A stretch of DNA of 64,000 nucleotides from Gammaproteobacteria bacterium (GTDB lineage Bacteria; Pseudomonadota; Gammaproteobacteria; Steroidobacterales; Steroidobacteraceae): the NCBI GenBank assembly GCA_021323735.1, contig JAJPKM010000036.1, positions 186,001 to 250,000 on the forward strand. The letters are read 5' to 3'. The notes below the pieces were generated by a model. That model did not search any database and was not told where the DNA came from. It worked only from the letters and a program-made list of their open reading frames with translations. The translations under genes and the position numbers were made by a program. Positions 27,037 to 34,349 of this stretch are shown one piece after another. Numbering within the stretch: position 1 is the first letter of the stretch; each line of letters starts with the position of its first letter.

Positions 27037-27432
27037 ATGGGACGGCTCGCTTTTCTATTCGAGCTCACAACTGAGGAGTTTGCGAACTTGAAGTCGCGTT
27101 TTGCGACATCAAGTTGGGGTGGTCGCCGCAAACGCCCGATCGCCTTTACCGAGCACGGCGCGATCCAAGCCGCGACCATCCTTAACAGTCCTCGCGCGGT
27201 CGAAATGAGCGTCTACGTGGTCCGTGCTTTCGTGAAGCTACGTGAGGTGCTCAGTTCCAACCGAGAACTCGCTCGGCGCTTCGAACAGCTTGAGTCACGC
27301 CTGGATAGCAAGCTCACGGAGCATGACGAAGCCATCGCCGCGATCCTCTCGGCAATCCGCGAACTCATGCGGCCACGAGACCCGCCGCGTCGTGGCATCG
27401 GTTTCACCGCCAAGCTGGCCGACGATAGCTAG
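27037..27432 (+). pseudogene. ORF6N-domain protein, 5'-truncated
   Basis: About 130 residues are readable. They start in the middle of the ORF6N DNA-binding domain (FELTTEEFANLKSRFATSSWGGRR, then the conserved PIAFTEHGAIQAATILNS and AVEMSVYVVRAFVKLREVL) and continue through a charged coiled coil to GIGFTAK. Family members have about 45-60 more N-terminal residues (the strand with an ADLAALYGV-type motif) that are missing here. No frame upstream supplies them, so the gene appears beheaded, not frameshifted. ORF6N proteins occur on phages and mobile elements, as expected in cassette 2. Confidence 0.7.
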
Positions 27433-27567
27433 TAACTACTCAGTCGATCGCACGCCCGTTCTCAAGAAGCCTGTTGGCGAGAACGACCATGGTGATGGAC
27501 TCGCGGGATTCGCAATATTCTTGAGTCACACGCCAATCACGTGCCGTCGAGTACGCTTGCTATGACC

Positions 27568-27728
27568 GCTTGGGCAGGGTCTCCCAATGGCCGCATTGGC
27601 TGGCGTTGGCTCGCATGGCATCGTTTTTCACACAAAAATCGCACGCAGCTCCCGTTGCGTTTGCAACTTCGTGATTCCAAAAGGCGAGTGCGCGCCAGCG
27701 ATATTCTCGATTCCCATCGCCCGCTCCA
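27568..27728 (+). repeat. Cassette end repeat, copy 2
   Basis: About 161 bp ending in the tRNA core, including CCAATG-GCCG-CATTGG (27583-27598). By eye it differs from copy 3 at about 12 positions. The section CTTGCAACTTCGTGATTCC (as TTTGCAAC... here) and GCGAGTGCGCGCCAGCG is shared with copy 3 and absent or changed in copy 1. Confidence 0.88.
27707..27728 (+). repeat. att core copy 2
   Basis: Twenty-two of the 23 core bases are exact; the first T is replaced by C. It separates cassette 2 (1722 bp) from cassette 3. Confidence 0.9.
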
Positions 27729-27752
27729 CTCACCGCTTGTGGGCCACAAGCC

Positions 27753-29132
27753 TCAATTGAGGAGCTTTTCGGCCCCGCGCAAGAACTCCTCGGCCTTCTT
27801 CGCGAACCCGTCCGTCACGCTGGTCCACACTGATTCTTTCAAGTCCGGCGGCAATCGCCTTTCTACTGATGCTATCGCCTCCGGCACTGACCTGGCAGTG
27901 TCGAGCATCTTCGACCAGAGGTCGGGGTCCGGCAGGGATTGCGCAAGTACCTTGAAATGGCGGGGCTGAATCTCGTTCCACCTGTAATGGGGTCGGTTTC
28001 CGGTGCGCATCGCCATTGCCATTTTGACTTTCTGCGGCTGTAGCTGGCGGGCCTTTTTTCCAATAACCGGCCACGCGGATAGTAGATCGTAGAGGGGCGT
28101 CATCCCATAGCCCTTACGACGCAGGAAGATGGAGAAATTCTTCGCATGCCCGTCCGTGGCCGCGAGGAACCAGAACATGAGCTGCGAGAGAGCAAAGAGG
28201 CTGCTGTCACGCTCAGGTGTTTCGCTGCGGGCAAGAATTCTCAGGATCTGCGTCATGCCAGGACCGCCGTCCTTCTCATACTTTGCATCTGAGGGCTGGC
28301 CGGTTGCCTGGCAGAAATCCTCCTGCGGAAGTCGCGTGATCCAGGCATCCGAGGGCGGCTTGAATCGCGCCGCGTTCGGATCAAGAGTGCCGATATTGCT
28401 CCAGCGACGATCGAAGCGCTCGACTACGAGCACGCGCTGATCGCCGAACGTCGCGATCTGGGTATGAGCGACGGGTAACTGTATGGCTTCGAACAACGCC
28501 GCACACAGCCACTCGTTATCTACTGAGTCGGACAAATCCAGCTGCAGCCCGCCACCGACGATGCCAAGCGGGAGCTTCAGAATATGAGTCGTGGGCGTAG
28601 CCCCAAGCGGGCGATGCCAAGCGTTGCCGATGCGAAGCAGCGCTGTCTTCTCCTGCGCCCCGGCAATTGAGATGCGAAAGTCCTCATCGTCCTCGAATTG
28701 GGTGCCGAGCGGGCTGGCCGTCGTCGGGACCGCGCGCAGGACCGCCTCGACGTCTTGTGCTTTGAGCAATTTCGATTCGATCCGGTCCCACCCGATCGGA
28801 GTCCGTCCCGGCGGCATCAACTGCACCGCACCCACGCAGTCGCGCCCTATTGCCTCCAGAAGGTCGAAAGTTTCGGTAGATCGAAGGTGGTACCGGCTGC
28901 GCATTCTTTCCCGGATTTGCGAATTGTCCGGCAGCAGGTTGTCGAAGTAATTGCGGACGAGGGGAGATGTGATTTCCCGCGATGCTGTAACTGGCAGCGA
29001 TAGGGACAGCGGTCGAAACTGCGGATCCTCCAGCCAGGCTTGTTCGTAGACAAACTGATCGCGGTCGCCGCGGACTTTCCGCCACACCCCGACGTGACGA
29101 CCGTTCATCCAGACATCAAGTGCATTCACCAC
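27753..29132 (-). CDS. hipA: HipA-family serine/threonine kinase toxin
   Basis: A 459-residue protein with the HipA layout. An N-terminal subdomain (LDVWMNGRHVGVWRKV, SLPVT) comes first, then the region around GAQEKTALLRI with the Ser/Thr-rich loop TPTTHILKLP, the catalytic DGHAKNFSIF segment (Asp about 325), and the Mg-binding YDLLSAWP. HipA kinases phosphorylate aminoacyl-tRNA synthetases such as GltX and induce dormancy. The start is GTG at 29132, which overlaps the 3' end of hipB by 7 bp. It is the main gene of cassette 3. Confidence 0.93.
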   Translation of the reverse strand: MVNALDVWMNGRHVGVWRKVRGDRDQFVYEQAWLEDPQFRPLSLSLPVTASREITSPLVRNYFDNLLPDNSQIRERMRSRYHLRSTETFDLLEAIGRDCVGAVQLMPPGRTPIGWDRIESKLLKAQDVEAVLRAVPTTASPLGTQFEDDEDFRISIAGAQEKTALLRIGNAWHRPLGATPTTHILKLPLGIVGGGLQLDLSDSVDNEWLCAALFEAIQLPVAHTQIATFGDQRVLVVERFDRRWSNIGTLDPNAARFKPPSDAWITRLPQEDFCQATGQPSDAKYEKDGGPGMTQILRILARSETPERDSSLFALSQLMFWFLAATDGHAKNFSIFLRRKGYGMTPLYDLLSAWPVIGKKARQLQPQKVKMAMAMRTGNRPHYRWNEIQPRHFKVLAQSLPDPDLWSKMLDTARSVPEAIASVERRLPPDLKESVWTSVTDGFAKKAEEFLRGAEKLLN

Positions 29133-29386
29133 TCACCTCGAGGGTGGTTTTCAATTTCGTGTGGCGTCGGCTTAAGGTGTAATAGCACTTCCACACCCAG
29201 CGCAGCGAAAAGGTTCAGGAGCTGAGCAGTGGAGACCGTCTCGGGATGCCTTTCGATATCTGCGAGGCGTGACTGGCCAATTCCCAATCGTCTGGCGAGC
29301 TGAGCTTGGGTAAGCCCTCGCGTCTTACGTAAGGACTTCAAATGCGCCGGAAGTTGCGTTGGCGAATGCAATAATAGGGTGTTCAT
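29126..29386 (-). CDS. hipB: HipB-like Xre antitoxin
   Basis: An 86-residue protein with a single Xre helix-turn-helix (about 18-70, LRKTRGLTQAQLARRLGIGQSRLADIE), as in HipB. It silences HipA and represses the operon. GGAGG lies 7 bp before the ATG at 29386, and the gene overlaps hipA. It is preceded by two TATC/TATG-N10-GATA sites (29411-29455) and then by cassette end repeat copy 3. Confidence 0.9.
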   Translation of the reverse strand: MNTLLLHSPTQLPAHLKSLRKTRGLTQAQLARRLGIGQSRLADIERHPETVSTAQLLNLFAALGVEVLLHLKPTPHEIENHPRGEW

Positions 29387-29410
29387 GATGAACCCTCCTT
29401 GTATCAACTT

Positions 29411-29455
29411 TATCGCCTAAAGCAGATATTTTCAATATATGGCTTATAACAGATA
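29411..29455. promoter_or_regulatory. HipB-type tandem operators
   Basis: TATC-N10-GATA (29411-29428) and TATG-N10-GATA (29438-29455) share the spacing of the known HipB operator TATCC-N8-GGATA. They lie 25-70 bp upstream of the hipB start. On the minus strand, TTGAAA and TAAAGT (17 bp apart) could be the promoter, with the first site covering the -10 box. Confidence 0.55.
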
Positions 29456-29531
29456 AATGTCAAAAATCACCTTTGAGCGATAGAAGCAGCCTATAACCCC
29501 GCTTACCGATCGGAGAAAATGACTTGATCCG

Positions 29532-29693
29532 GCTTGGGCAGCGTCTCCCAATGGCCGCATTGGCTGGCGTTGGCTCGTATTGCATCGTTTTTCACACAAT
29601 AATCGCACGCAGCGCCTGTCGCGCTTGCAACTTCGTGATTCCAAAAAGCGAGTGCGCGCCAGCGGTATTTTTCGATTCCCATCGCCCGCTCCA
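29532..29693 (+). repeat. Cassette end repeat, copy 3
   Basis: About 162 bp, nearly the same as copy 2, including CCAATG-GCCG-CATTGG (29548-29563) and the tRNA core at its right end. It is the right end of cassette 3, beyond the hip promoter. Confidence 0.88.
29671..29693 (+). repeat. att core copy 3
   Basis: An exact 23-bp copy of the tRNA-Gly 3' end, 1965 bp after copy 2. It is the last intact core in the window. Confidence 0.9.
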
Positions 29694-29792
29694 CTTTCCG
29701 CCATCGCCGGCGAATGCCAGCCAACTCGATCTGCGTGCACACAGGATATTGATGTCCTGAATAACCTGGTTGGGGTTGGCTGGGCGCGTCAG

Positions 29793-30440
29793 CTATCGCC
29801 ACTCATTGCCTGGCATTACGCGCTTCATGAACTCATCAAACATGGGAGCTGTAAATGCGGTGTCGCCATGATTGGGACTCCACACCATACCCTTTGCGAT
29901 AAGCGAACTACGCGTCGGTGCAAGCGATGAAACAACAGCATCGAATGACTCAGCAATGTCGCCCGATCGGTGTGGCCCCGCCCCGAGTTCCGCCATTGCG
30001 CGCAGATATTTTTTCTCTTTAGGCGTGAGTCTATCGAATCGTACCCGAAAGAAGCTTTCGTCCAGCGCCGCTATGGCCGTAACCGACGCCTGGCGTACGA
30101 CGCTTGGCAATATTGGTGATTGCGTGGCAGCCAGCCACGTATGACTTCCCCATTCTTGCAGGAAATATGCGTAGCCCTGAGTGAGTTGAAGAATGAGGTC
30201 CATTGACTCAGTCGTGATGCTGACGCCTTCGCTGGAAAGAGGTTTCTCGATTGCCAATCTGGCAGCATCCGGAGGCAGGGCGCCGACGACGGGGAAGTCA
30301 AACAGCCTTTCGGCGTAAGATTTCGCGTTCCCCATCTGCCCTCGCAACTGCGGGAGCCCGGCACCGACCAACACGACGGGAAGCCGTCGTTGTTCGGTGC
30401 GATGCATCGCGGTTATCAGGACAGCCAGTTGGGGCTCCTC
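29793..30440 (-). pseudogene. AAA-family ATP-binding protein, 5'-truncated
   Basis: The readable part (about 205-215 residues) is the C-terminal half of a common bacterial AAA/ORC-like ATPase family: LEEPQLAVLITAMHR, LPVVLVGAGLPQLRGQ, AKSYAERLFDFP, GYAYFLQEWGSHTW and AALDESFFRVRFDRLTPKE are all family hallmarks. The Walker A and B parts that should precede them are missing. Upstream in frame only a short stretch without family similarity precedes a stop. The first ATG (30407) lies inside the domain. It is therefore a fragment left by a recombination event at about 30440, beside the ECF sigma operon. Confidence 0.7.
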
Positions 30441-30631
30441 TAAATGTATAAATGCGGCAGTGCCGTGACTCGTCTGCTTCGCACCAGCACGATCGCGGAT
30501 GGTATGTTTTACATATTCAAGTCCGCCTTGAGATCAGGCCAACAGCGCCGTGTGGATGGTCCAAATGGGCCGCCCTTCTCTTTTCACGGCCCATGTGTGA
30601 GATTGGGGTGGTCACTGGCGAATAACGCAGC

Positions 30632-31159
30632 ATGAGGCCTACGGACGAAACCCGCTTCCTCGCGCTGCTCCAGGAGCATCGCGCCATCCTCTACAAGGTG
30701 GCATTCGGTTATTGCCGCAACCGTGAGGATCGCGACGACCTGGTCCAGGAGATGGCGATCCAGCTGTGGCGCTCGTTTTGCCGCTACGACGGCCGCGTGA
30801 AGTTCTCGACCTGGGCCTACCGCGTCGCGATGAATGTAGCAATCTCTCACTTCCGCGGGGAAGGCCGGCGCATTCGCGACACATTGCCATTCGACGAGGT
30901 TGCTTACGAGCTTGCGGCCGATGACTCGCCGGCAGAAAAGGCGGGCGACAACATGCGCGCGCTCCGTCGGTTGATCGACGGTCTCGACGAGCTGAACCGC
31001 GCGCTGGTTCTGCTCTACCTCGAAGGATACACCTCCGATGAGATCGCCGAGATCGTCGGTATCTCGCCCGGCAATGTCACCACTCGCATAAATCGCGTGA
31101 AGAACGAATTGCAACGCGAATTTGCGCGCCACGAAAAGTCCCTTGAGACCACCCCATGA
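30632..31159 (+). CDS. ECF-type RNA polymerase sigma factor
   Basis: A 175-residue sigma-70 family factor without regions 1 and 3. Region 2 spans about 10-75 (ILYKVAFGYCRNREDRDDLVQEMAIQLW, then FSTWAYRVAMNVAISHFR), and region 4 about 110-160 (LNRALVLLYLEGYTSDEIAEIVGISPGNVTTRINRVK). ECF factors direct RNA polymerase to envelope or stress promoters. It overlaps the next gene by ATGA. The partner is not a recognisable anti-sigma factor with a ZAS motif, so control may differ from the standard pattern. Confidence 0.9.
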   Translation: MRPTDETRFLALLQEHRAILYKVAFGYCRNREDRDDLVQEMAIQLWRSFCRYDGRVKFSTWAYRVAMNVAISHFRGEGRRIRDTLPFDEVAYELAADDSPAEKAGDNMRALRRLIDGLDELNRALVLLYLEGYTSDEIAEIVGISPGNVTTRINRVKNELQREFARHEKSLETTP

Positions 31160-31839
31160 GCATCACCCTCGAAGAGCTTCGCAACGAATGGTCCGACCAT
31201 AGCCGGCGCATTGATGAGCGCCTACGGTTGAGCGCGCACCTATTTCGCGACGATTGGATCGAACGGCAGCGCGAACGCGTGTGGAAGCTCGGTCCGTTCG
31301 GCAAGTTCAGCATGACCGTATGGATCGCGACGATGGCGTTGCTGGGGCATTTTCTAGGCACGCACGCGAATCAGCCCGCACTCTTCGCTACCGCACTCCT
31401 CCTCGACGTTTGGGTTGTCGTGACCGGTATCGCGGGGCTGCGCGAGCAGCAGGCGTTGCGCAACCTGGATTTCGGCTTGCCGATCCTGGAGTTGCAGGCT
31501 CGAGTCGAGTCGCTTCGCATCGCGCGCATCCGCTCGTTCAATCGTGCATTCCTCACAGGCCAGATCGTGTGGTGGATCCCGTTCGTGGTGGTTGTTTTCG
31601 CTGGCGCGTTCGGCTTGAACCTCTATTTGTTGCCCCAGTTCAGGTCCTTCGCCGCATGGAACATCGCAGGCGGCGTCGCCTTCATTCCTCTCGCGATGTG
31701 GGTATCGCGCCGCTACGGCGAGCGGCTTTCCCGCTCGTCGATCGTGCGGCACATCGCCGACTCGATCGCCGGTCGCGACATCGCGGCTGCCCGCGAATAC
31801 CTGGAAAAGCTGCGGCGCTTTGCAGGCAACGCGACCTAG
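31156..31839 (+). CDS. Membrane protein paired with ECF sigma factor
   Basis: A 227-residue protein with a charged N-terminal part of about 50 residues (LRNEWSDHSRRIDERLRLSA), then four hydrophobic helices (about 54-72, 77-95, 135-155, 168-187) and a short charged tail. It is translationally coupled to the sigma factor. The cytosolic N-terminus before the helices is where an anti-sigma segment could sit, but no HxxxCxxC zinc motif is present. The role as sigma regulator is inferred from position only. Confidence 0.7.
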   Translation: MSITLEELRNEWSDHSRRIDERLRLSAHLFRDDWIERQRERVWKLGPFGKFSMTVWIATMALLGHFLGTHANQPALFATALLLDVWVVVTGIAGLREQQALRNLDFGLPILELQARVESLRIARIRSFNRAFLTGQIVWWIPFVVVVFAGAFGLNLYLLPQFRSFAAWNIAGGVAFIPLAMWVSRRYGERLSRSSIVRHIADSIAGRDIAAAREYLEKLRRFAGNAT

Positions 31840-31842
31840 AGA

Positions 31843-31890
31843 CCAATGGCCGCATTGGCCGGCGTTGGGTTGGCGGCAGTTTCTTGCTTA
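31843..31890 (+). repeat. Degenerate fourth copy of the end repeat
   Basis: CCAATG-GCCG-CATTGG (31843-31858), followed by CCGGCGTTGGG and a TTTCTTGC stretch, parallels the first half of the end repeat. No tRNA core follows. It begins 3 bp after the stop of the sigma-partner gene. Confidence 0.55.
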
Positions 31891-32209
31891 CCAAGCACAG
31901 CAGGGCTACCCCGTGACGCCTGTGTTTCCGGACCAACCGGCTCGCGCGGTAGGGTGGTGCCGCTATTGGAATACTACCAGCCATGCACACACGAGTCCTC
32001 TCGACCCGGAGCCACCTGGGGTCAGTTTCGGCTTTGCGGCGCAGTAGTGGGCGACTGCCGGGCCGCGCACCGTGCCTGTCACCCTCCACTCCAAGAACCG
32101 CCAGCGCCCAGGTCGTGTGTTGCCTCTCGACATGAGCTTCGTCGACTGTGCAGCCTGCAACTACGGGATAGATGGGTTGCACATCTCAGAGGATATCTGG
32201 AAGTCTGAT
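31859..32209. other. Intergenic region at the end of the patchwork
   Basis: About 350 bp. After the repeat remnant I see no gene, no tRNA-derived core and no clear hairpin. Short frames in it have no recognisable similarity. Confidence 0.5.
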
Positions 32210-32950
32210 CTACGGATGGCCCTGGGTCTCGAGATTGCCAACCACGTTGCCTGCCCCGTCAAACATCTGTAGTGACGGGGCGCCATCGGAGGCGACCTTC
32301 ATGACGATACGGGGGCGTCCTTGCGCGTCATTGAGTCCCAGCATCACACTGTTGTCGCCCTTGTCCTTGCCCATGCCTCGCCCCAACACCAGGCGCGTCG
32401 TGGGACGTCCGCGTTCCGCAAAGAACGCGTTCATCTTCTCCTTTTGTCGTGCATCGGGCAGCTGCTTGATGGAAGACATCAAATTCAAGAGCTCGAGAAT
32501 CGAGTATTCAGGATAGTCGGTGATTTGAAATCTGGTAAAGCGCTCGCTGCCATCCTGGATTGAATCCAGTGCCATGGTTTGATCTTGTTCGTAGGCGTCG
32601 AATGACAAATGCCCGGAAGAGTGTTTCGTTCCGTCCCGGCTCCGTTCGCCCCCGAATACCAATCCGCCGTTCTCGGTCCCTTCATCGTTGTAGAAGATCA
32701 TGCCCGCCGAACTGCGATCGGGATGCGGGTACTCCTTGCCCTTGACGATAAAACCCGGCGCCTTGGATTTGTCAGAGATGGTCAGGCGCAGTGTGCCATC
32801 GGGTTCTCGGAGGTTGATCCGTTGTACATCGAGATCCTCAAGCGTCATTTTTTGAGGGGTTCGGGCGAATCCGTAGAGCGCCGAAAAAGCGAATACCGCC
32901 GTTAGCACGCCGGAATAGACTATTAGAAAACGTTGGCCGACCGGGGTCAT
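32210..32950 (-). CDS. Unknown single-pass membrane protein
   Basis: A 246-residue protein with one N-terminal hydrophobic segment (about 7-28) and a periplasmic or exposed beta-rich domain. It repeats stretches of the form INLREPDGTLRLTISDKSKAPG, MIFYNDEGTENGGLVFGG and VMLGLNDAQGRPRIVMKV. The repeats recall small beta-hairpin repeats in proteins of unknown function. AAGGAG lies 6 bp before the ATG at 32950. It precedes no cotranscribed gene; the MerR gene is on the same strand 55 bp upstream. Confidence 0.7.
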   Translation of the reverse strand: MTPVGQRFLIVYSGVLTAVFAFSALYGFARTPQKMTLEDLDVQRINLREPDGTLRLTISDKSKAPGFIVKGKEYPHPDRSSAGMIFYNDEGTENGGLVFGGERSRDGTKHSSGHLSFDAYEQDQTMALDSIQDGSERFTRFQITDYPEYSILELLNLMSSIKQLPDARQKEKMNAFFAERGRPTTRLVLGRGMGKDKGDNSVMLGLNDAQGRPRIVMKVASDGAPSLQMFDGAGNVVGNLETQGHP

Positions 32951-33005
32951 TTCAAGCTCCTTCGTGGGAGGAAAGCGCTGCGAACCGAGCGAAAGCGTGG
33001 TGTAT

Positions 33006-33404
33006 TCAGCAATGATCGAACGCCGCAATGATCGGACAAGGGCCTCTCGAAGCCACCGCGCATTCTCTCGATAAACGCACAAGCGCACCACGCGCTCGCA
33101 TGAGTTCGGTGATTTTGGCGTCAAGGGCGATGATGCGCTTCCTTGCCAACGCGCGAGCGCGGGCACGATCTGCGGTTGCATCGAGCGCCAAAAGCTCAGC
33201 GATCTGCTCCAAAGTAAAACCCGCAGCCTTGGCCTTGCGAATGAAACGCAGCCGGCGTAGGTCCTGCTCTCCGTAGCGACGAACGCCGCCACCGGCTCGT
33301 ACCGGCGTATTCAAGAGGCCGCGGCGCTGGTAGTAGCGGATCGTTTCCACGCCCACGCCGCCTTTGCGGGCAAACCCTGCAATCGTCACTTGACTCCGTA
33401 CCAT
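33006..33404 (-). CDS. MerR-family regulator, mercury-type
   Basis: A 132-residue MerR-type activator. The winged helix (VTIAGFARKGGVGVETIRYYQRRGLL) covers about 6-31, and the dimerising coiled coil about 85-112. C-terminal Cys115 and Cys123 (ECAVASRGPC) and Cys132 remain. In Tn501 MerR, Hg(II) is bound by Cys82 of one subunit and Cys117 and Cys126 of the other; the Cys82 position here is not Cys (ATADRARAR), and the loop between the other two is one residue shorter. The ligand may therefore differ. The ATG at 33404 lies inside the operator; a GTG at 33389 is an alternative. Confidence 0.85.
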   Translation of the reverse strand: MVRSQVTIAGFARKGGVGVETIRYYQRRGLLNTPVRAGGGVRRYGEQDLRRLRFIRKAKAAGFTLEQIAELLALDATADRARARALARKRIIALDAKITELMRARGALVRLSRECAVASRGPCPIIAAFDHC

Positions 33405-33420
33405 AGTACGGATGTTACAA
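33390..33420 (+). promoter_or_regulatory. mer-type promoter and MerR operator
   Basis: TTGACT (33390-33395) and TTACAA (33415-33420) are spaced by 19 bp. The spacer contains the dyad CCGTAC-CATA-GTACGG (33396-33411). This 19-bp spacing and the CCGTAC/GTACGG arms match the mercury operons of Tn21/Tn501, where MerR twists the DNA to activate the promoter. The promoter faces the glutaredoxin-MauE gene. Confidence 0.85.
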
Positions 33421-33471
33421 GATGAATGCATCATTTGTGAACGCGCGCTGAAGAACGAAGGAACTGCTCCG

Positions 33472-34236
33472 ATGAATACCGTATCTCTACCCCGCCGAGC
33501 CAAGCTCTACCGGATGGTGACGGACGACCATGTCTGCCCCTATGGCCTCAAGGCTAAAGATCTGCTGCGACGCGAGGGCTTCACCGTCGATGATCATTGG
33601 CTTCGCAGCCGCAAGGAGGCGGATGCGTTCAAGGCTGAGCACAACGTCAAAACGACTCCACAGACCTTTATCGACGGCCAACGGGTGGGTGGCTACGACG
33701 ACTTGCGGCGGCATCTAGGCAGAAAGGTCGCAGACCCCAATGCGGTCACTTACAAACCCGTCGTTGCGGTGTTTGCGGTCGCTTCGCTCATGGCCTCGGC
33801 GAGCAGCTACGCAGCCTTCGGTAATCCGCTCACCATCCGCGCGGTCGAATGGTTCATCGCCTTCAGCATGTGTGCGCTGGCAATTCTAAAGCTGCAAAAC
33901 ATCGACAAATTTTCCAGCACATTTATCGGCTACGACCTCCTTGCAAAACGTTGGGTTCCCTACTCCTACATTTATCCATTTGCCGAAGCGCTGGCCGGCG
34001 TCCTCATGATCGCCGGTTGGCTCCCCTGGCTATCAATTCCGCTTGCCTGTTTCATTGGCAGCATTGGAAGCGTGTCGGTTTTCAAGGCAGTCTATATCGA
34101 TAACCGCGAACTCAAATGTGCTTGCGTCGGGGGTGGCAGCAATGTGCCGCTTGGTTTTCTATCGTTGACCGAGAACGTGATGATGGTCGGCATGGCGGTC
34201 TGGACGCTGGCAATGACGCTGCACTCGCCGGGCTGA
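33472..34236 (+). CDS. Glutaredoxin-MauE fusion membrane protein
   Basis: A 254-residue protein. Residues about 8-85 form a glutaredoxin domain with a monothiol site VCPYGLKAKDLL and TTPQTFIDG. Four helices follow (about 95-112, 122-140, 165-185, 192-210), plus a late one (225-245) as in MauE/DoxX-type redox membrane proteins. A CACVGGG motif lies near 217-223. Such fusions probably handle thiols or metals at the inner membrane. It is the only gene after a mer promoter, in the place where merT, merP and merA would stand. AAGGA lies before the ATG at 33472. Mercury or another soft metal is the likely inducer, by inference. Confidence 0.8.
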   Translation: MNTVSLPRRAKLYRMVTDDHVCPYGLKAKDLLRREGFTVDDHWLRSRKEADAFKAEHNVKTTPQTFIDGQRVGGYDDLRRHLGRKVADPNAVTYKPVVAVFAVASLMASASSYAAFGNPLTIRAVEWFIAFSMCALAILKLQNIDKFSSTFIGYDLLAKRWVPYSYIYPFAEALAGVLMIAGWLPWLSIPLACFIGSIGSVSVFKAVYIDNRELKCACVGGGSNVPLGFLSLTENVMMVGMAVWTLAMTLHSPG

Positions 34237-34349
34237 GGATTCAGTCGGCTCCGATGCTTTCGATCCCGCCAATTCGTCCAAAGCGGCATGAGGCGCGGCA
34301 ATAGGTGCCCAAGCGCCGCTCGTAGCCGCGTTGCGGTGTCCTGGAAACG

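Larger units (their letters stand above)
27433..27752. other. Non-coding junction of cassettes 2 and 3
   Basis: About 320 bp. The left 130 bp show no recognisable feature; the right part is the end repeat copy 2 with its tRNA core (27707-27728). The HipA stop lies 25 bp beyond the core. Confidence 0.6.
29387..29792. other. Junction of cassette 3 and the ATPase remnant
   Basis: About 400 bp without a gene. It holds the hip operators, about 75 bp of plain sequence, end repeat copy 3 with the last tRNA core, a post-core hairpin (29706-29721), and about 70 bp before the ATPase remnant. Confidence 0.6.

Noticed and set aside
22794-29693. A tyrosine integrase or transposase in the array
   Set aside because: I checked all sizeable frames; none shows the R-H-R-Y pattern or DDE motif. 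Its absence is itself part of the finding.
25855-29693. Integron attC sites or a CRISPR array
   Set aside because: The repeats are too far apart and lack the R'/R'' core of attC; there are no regular short spacers and no cas genes.
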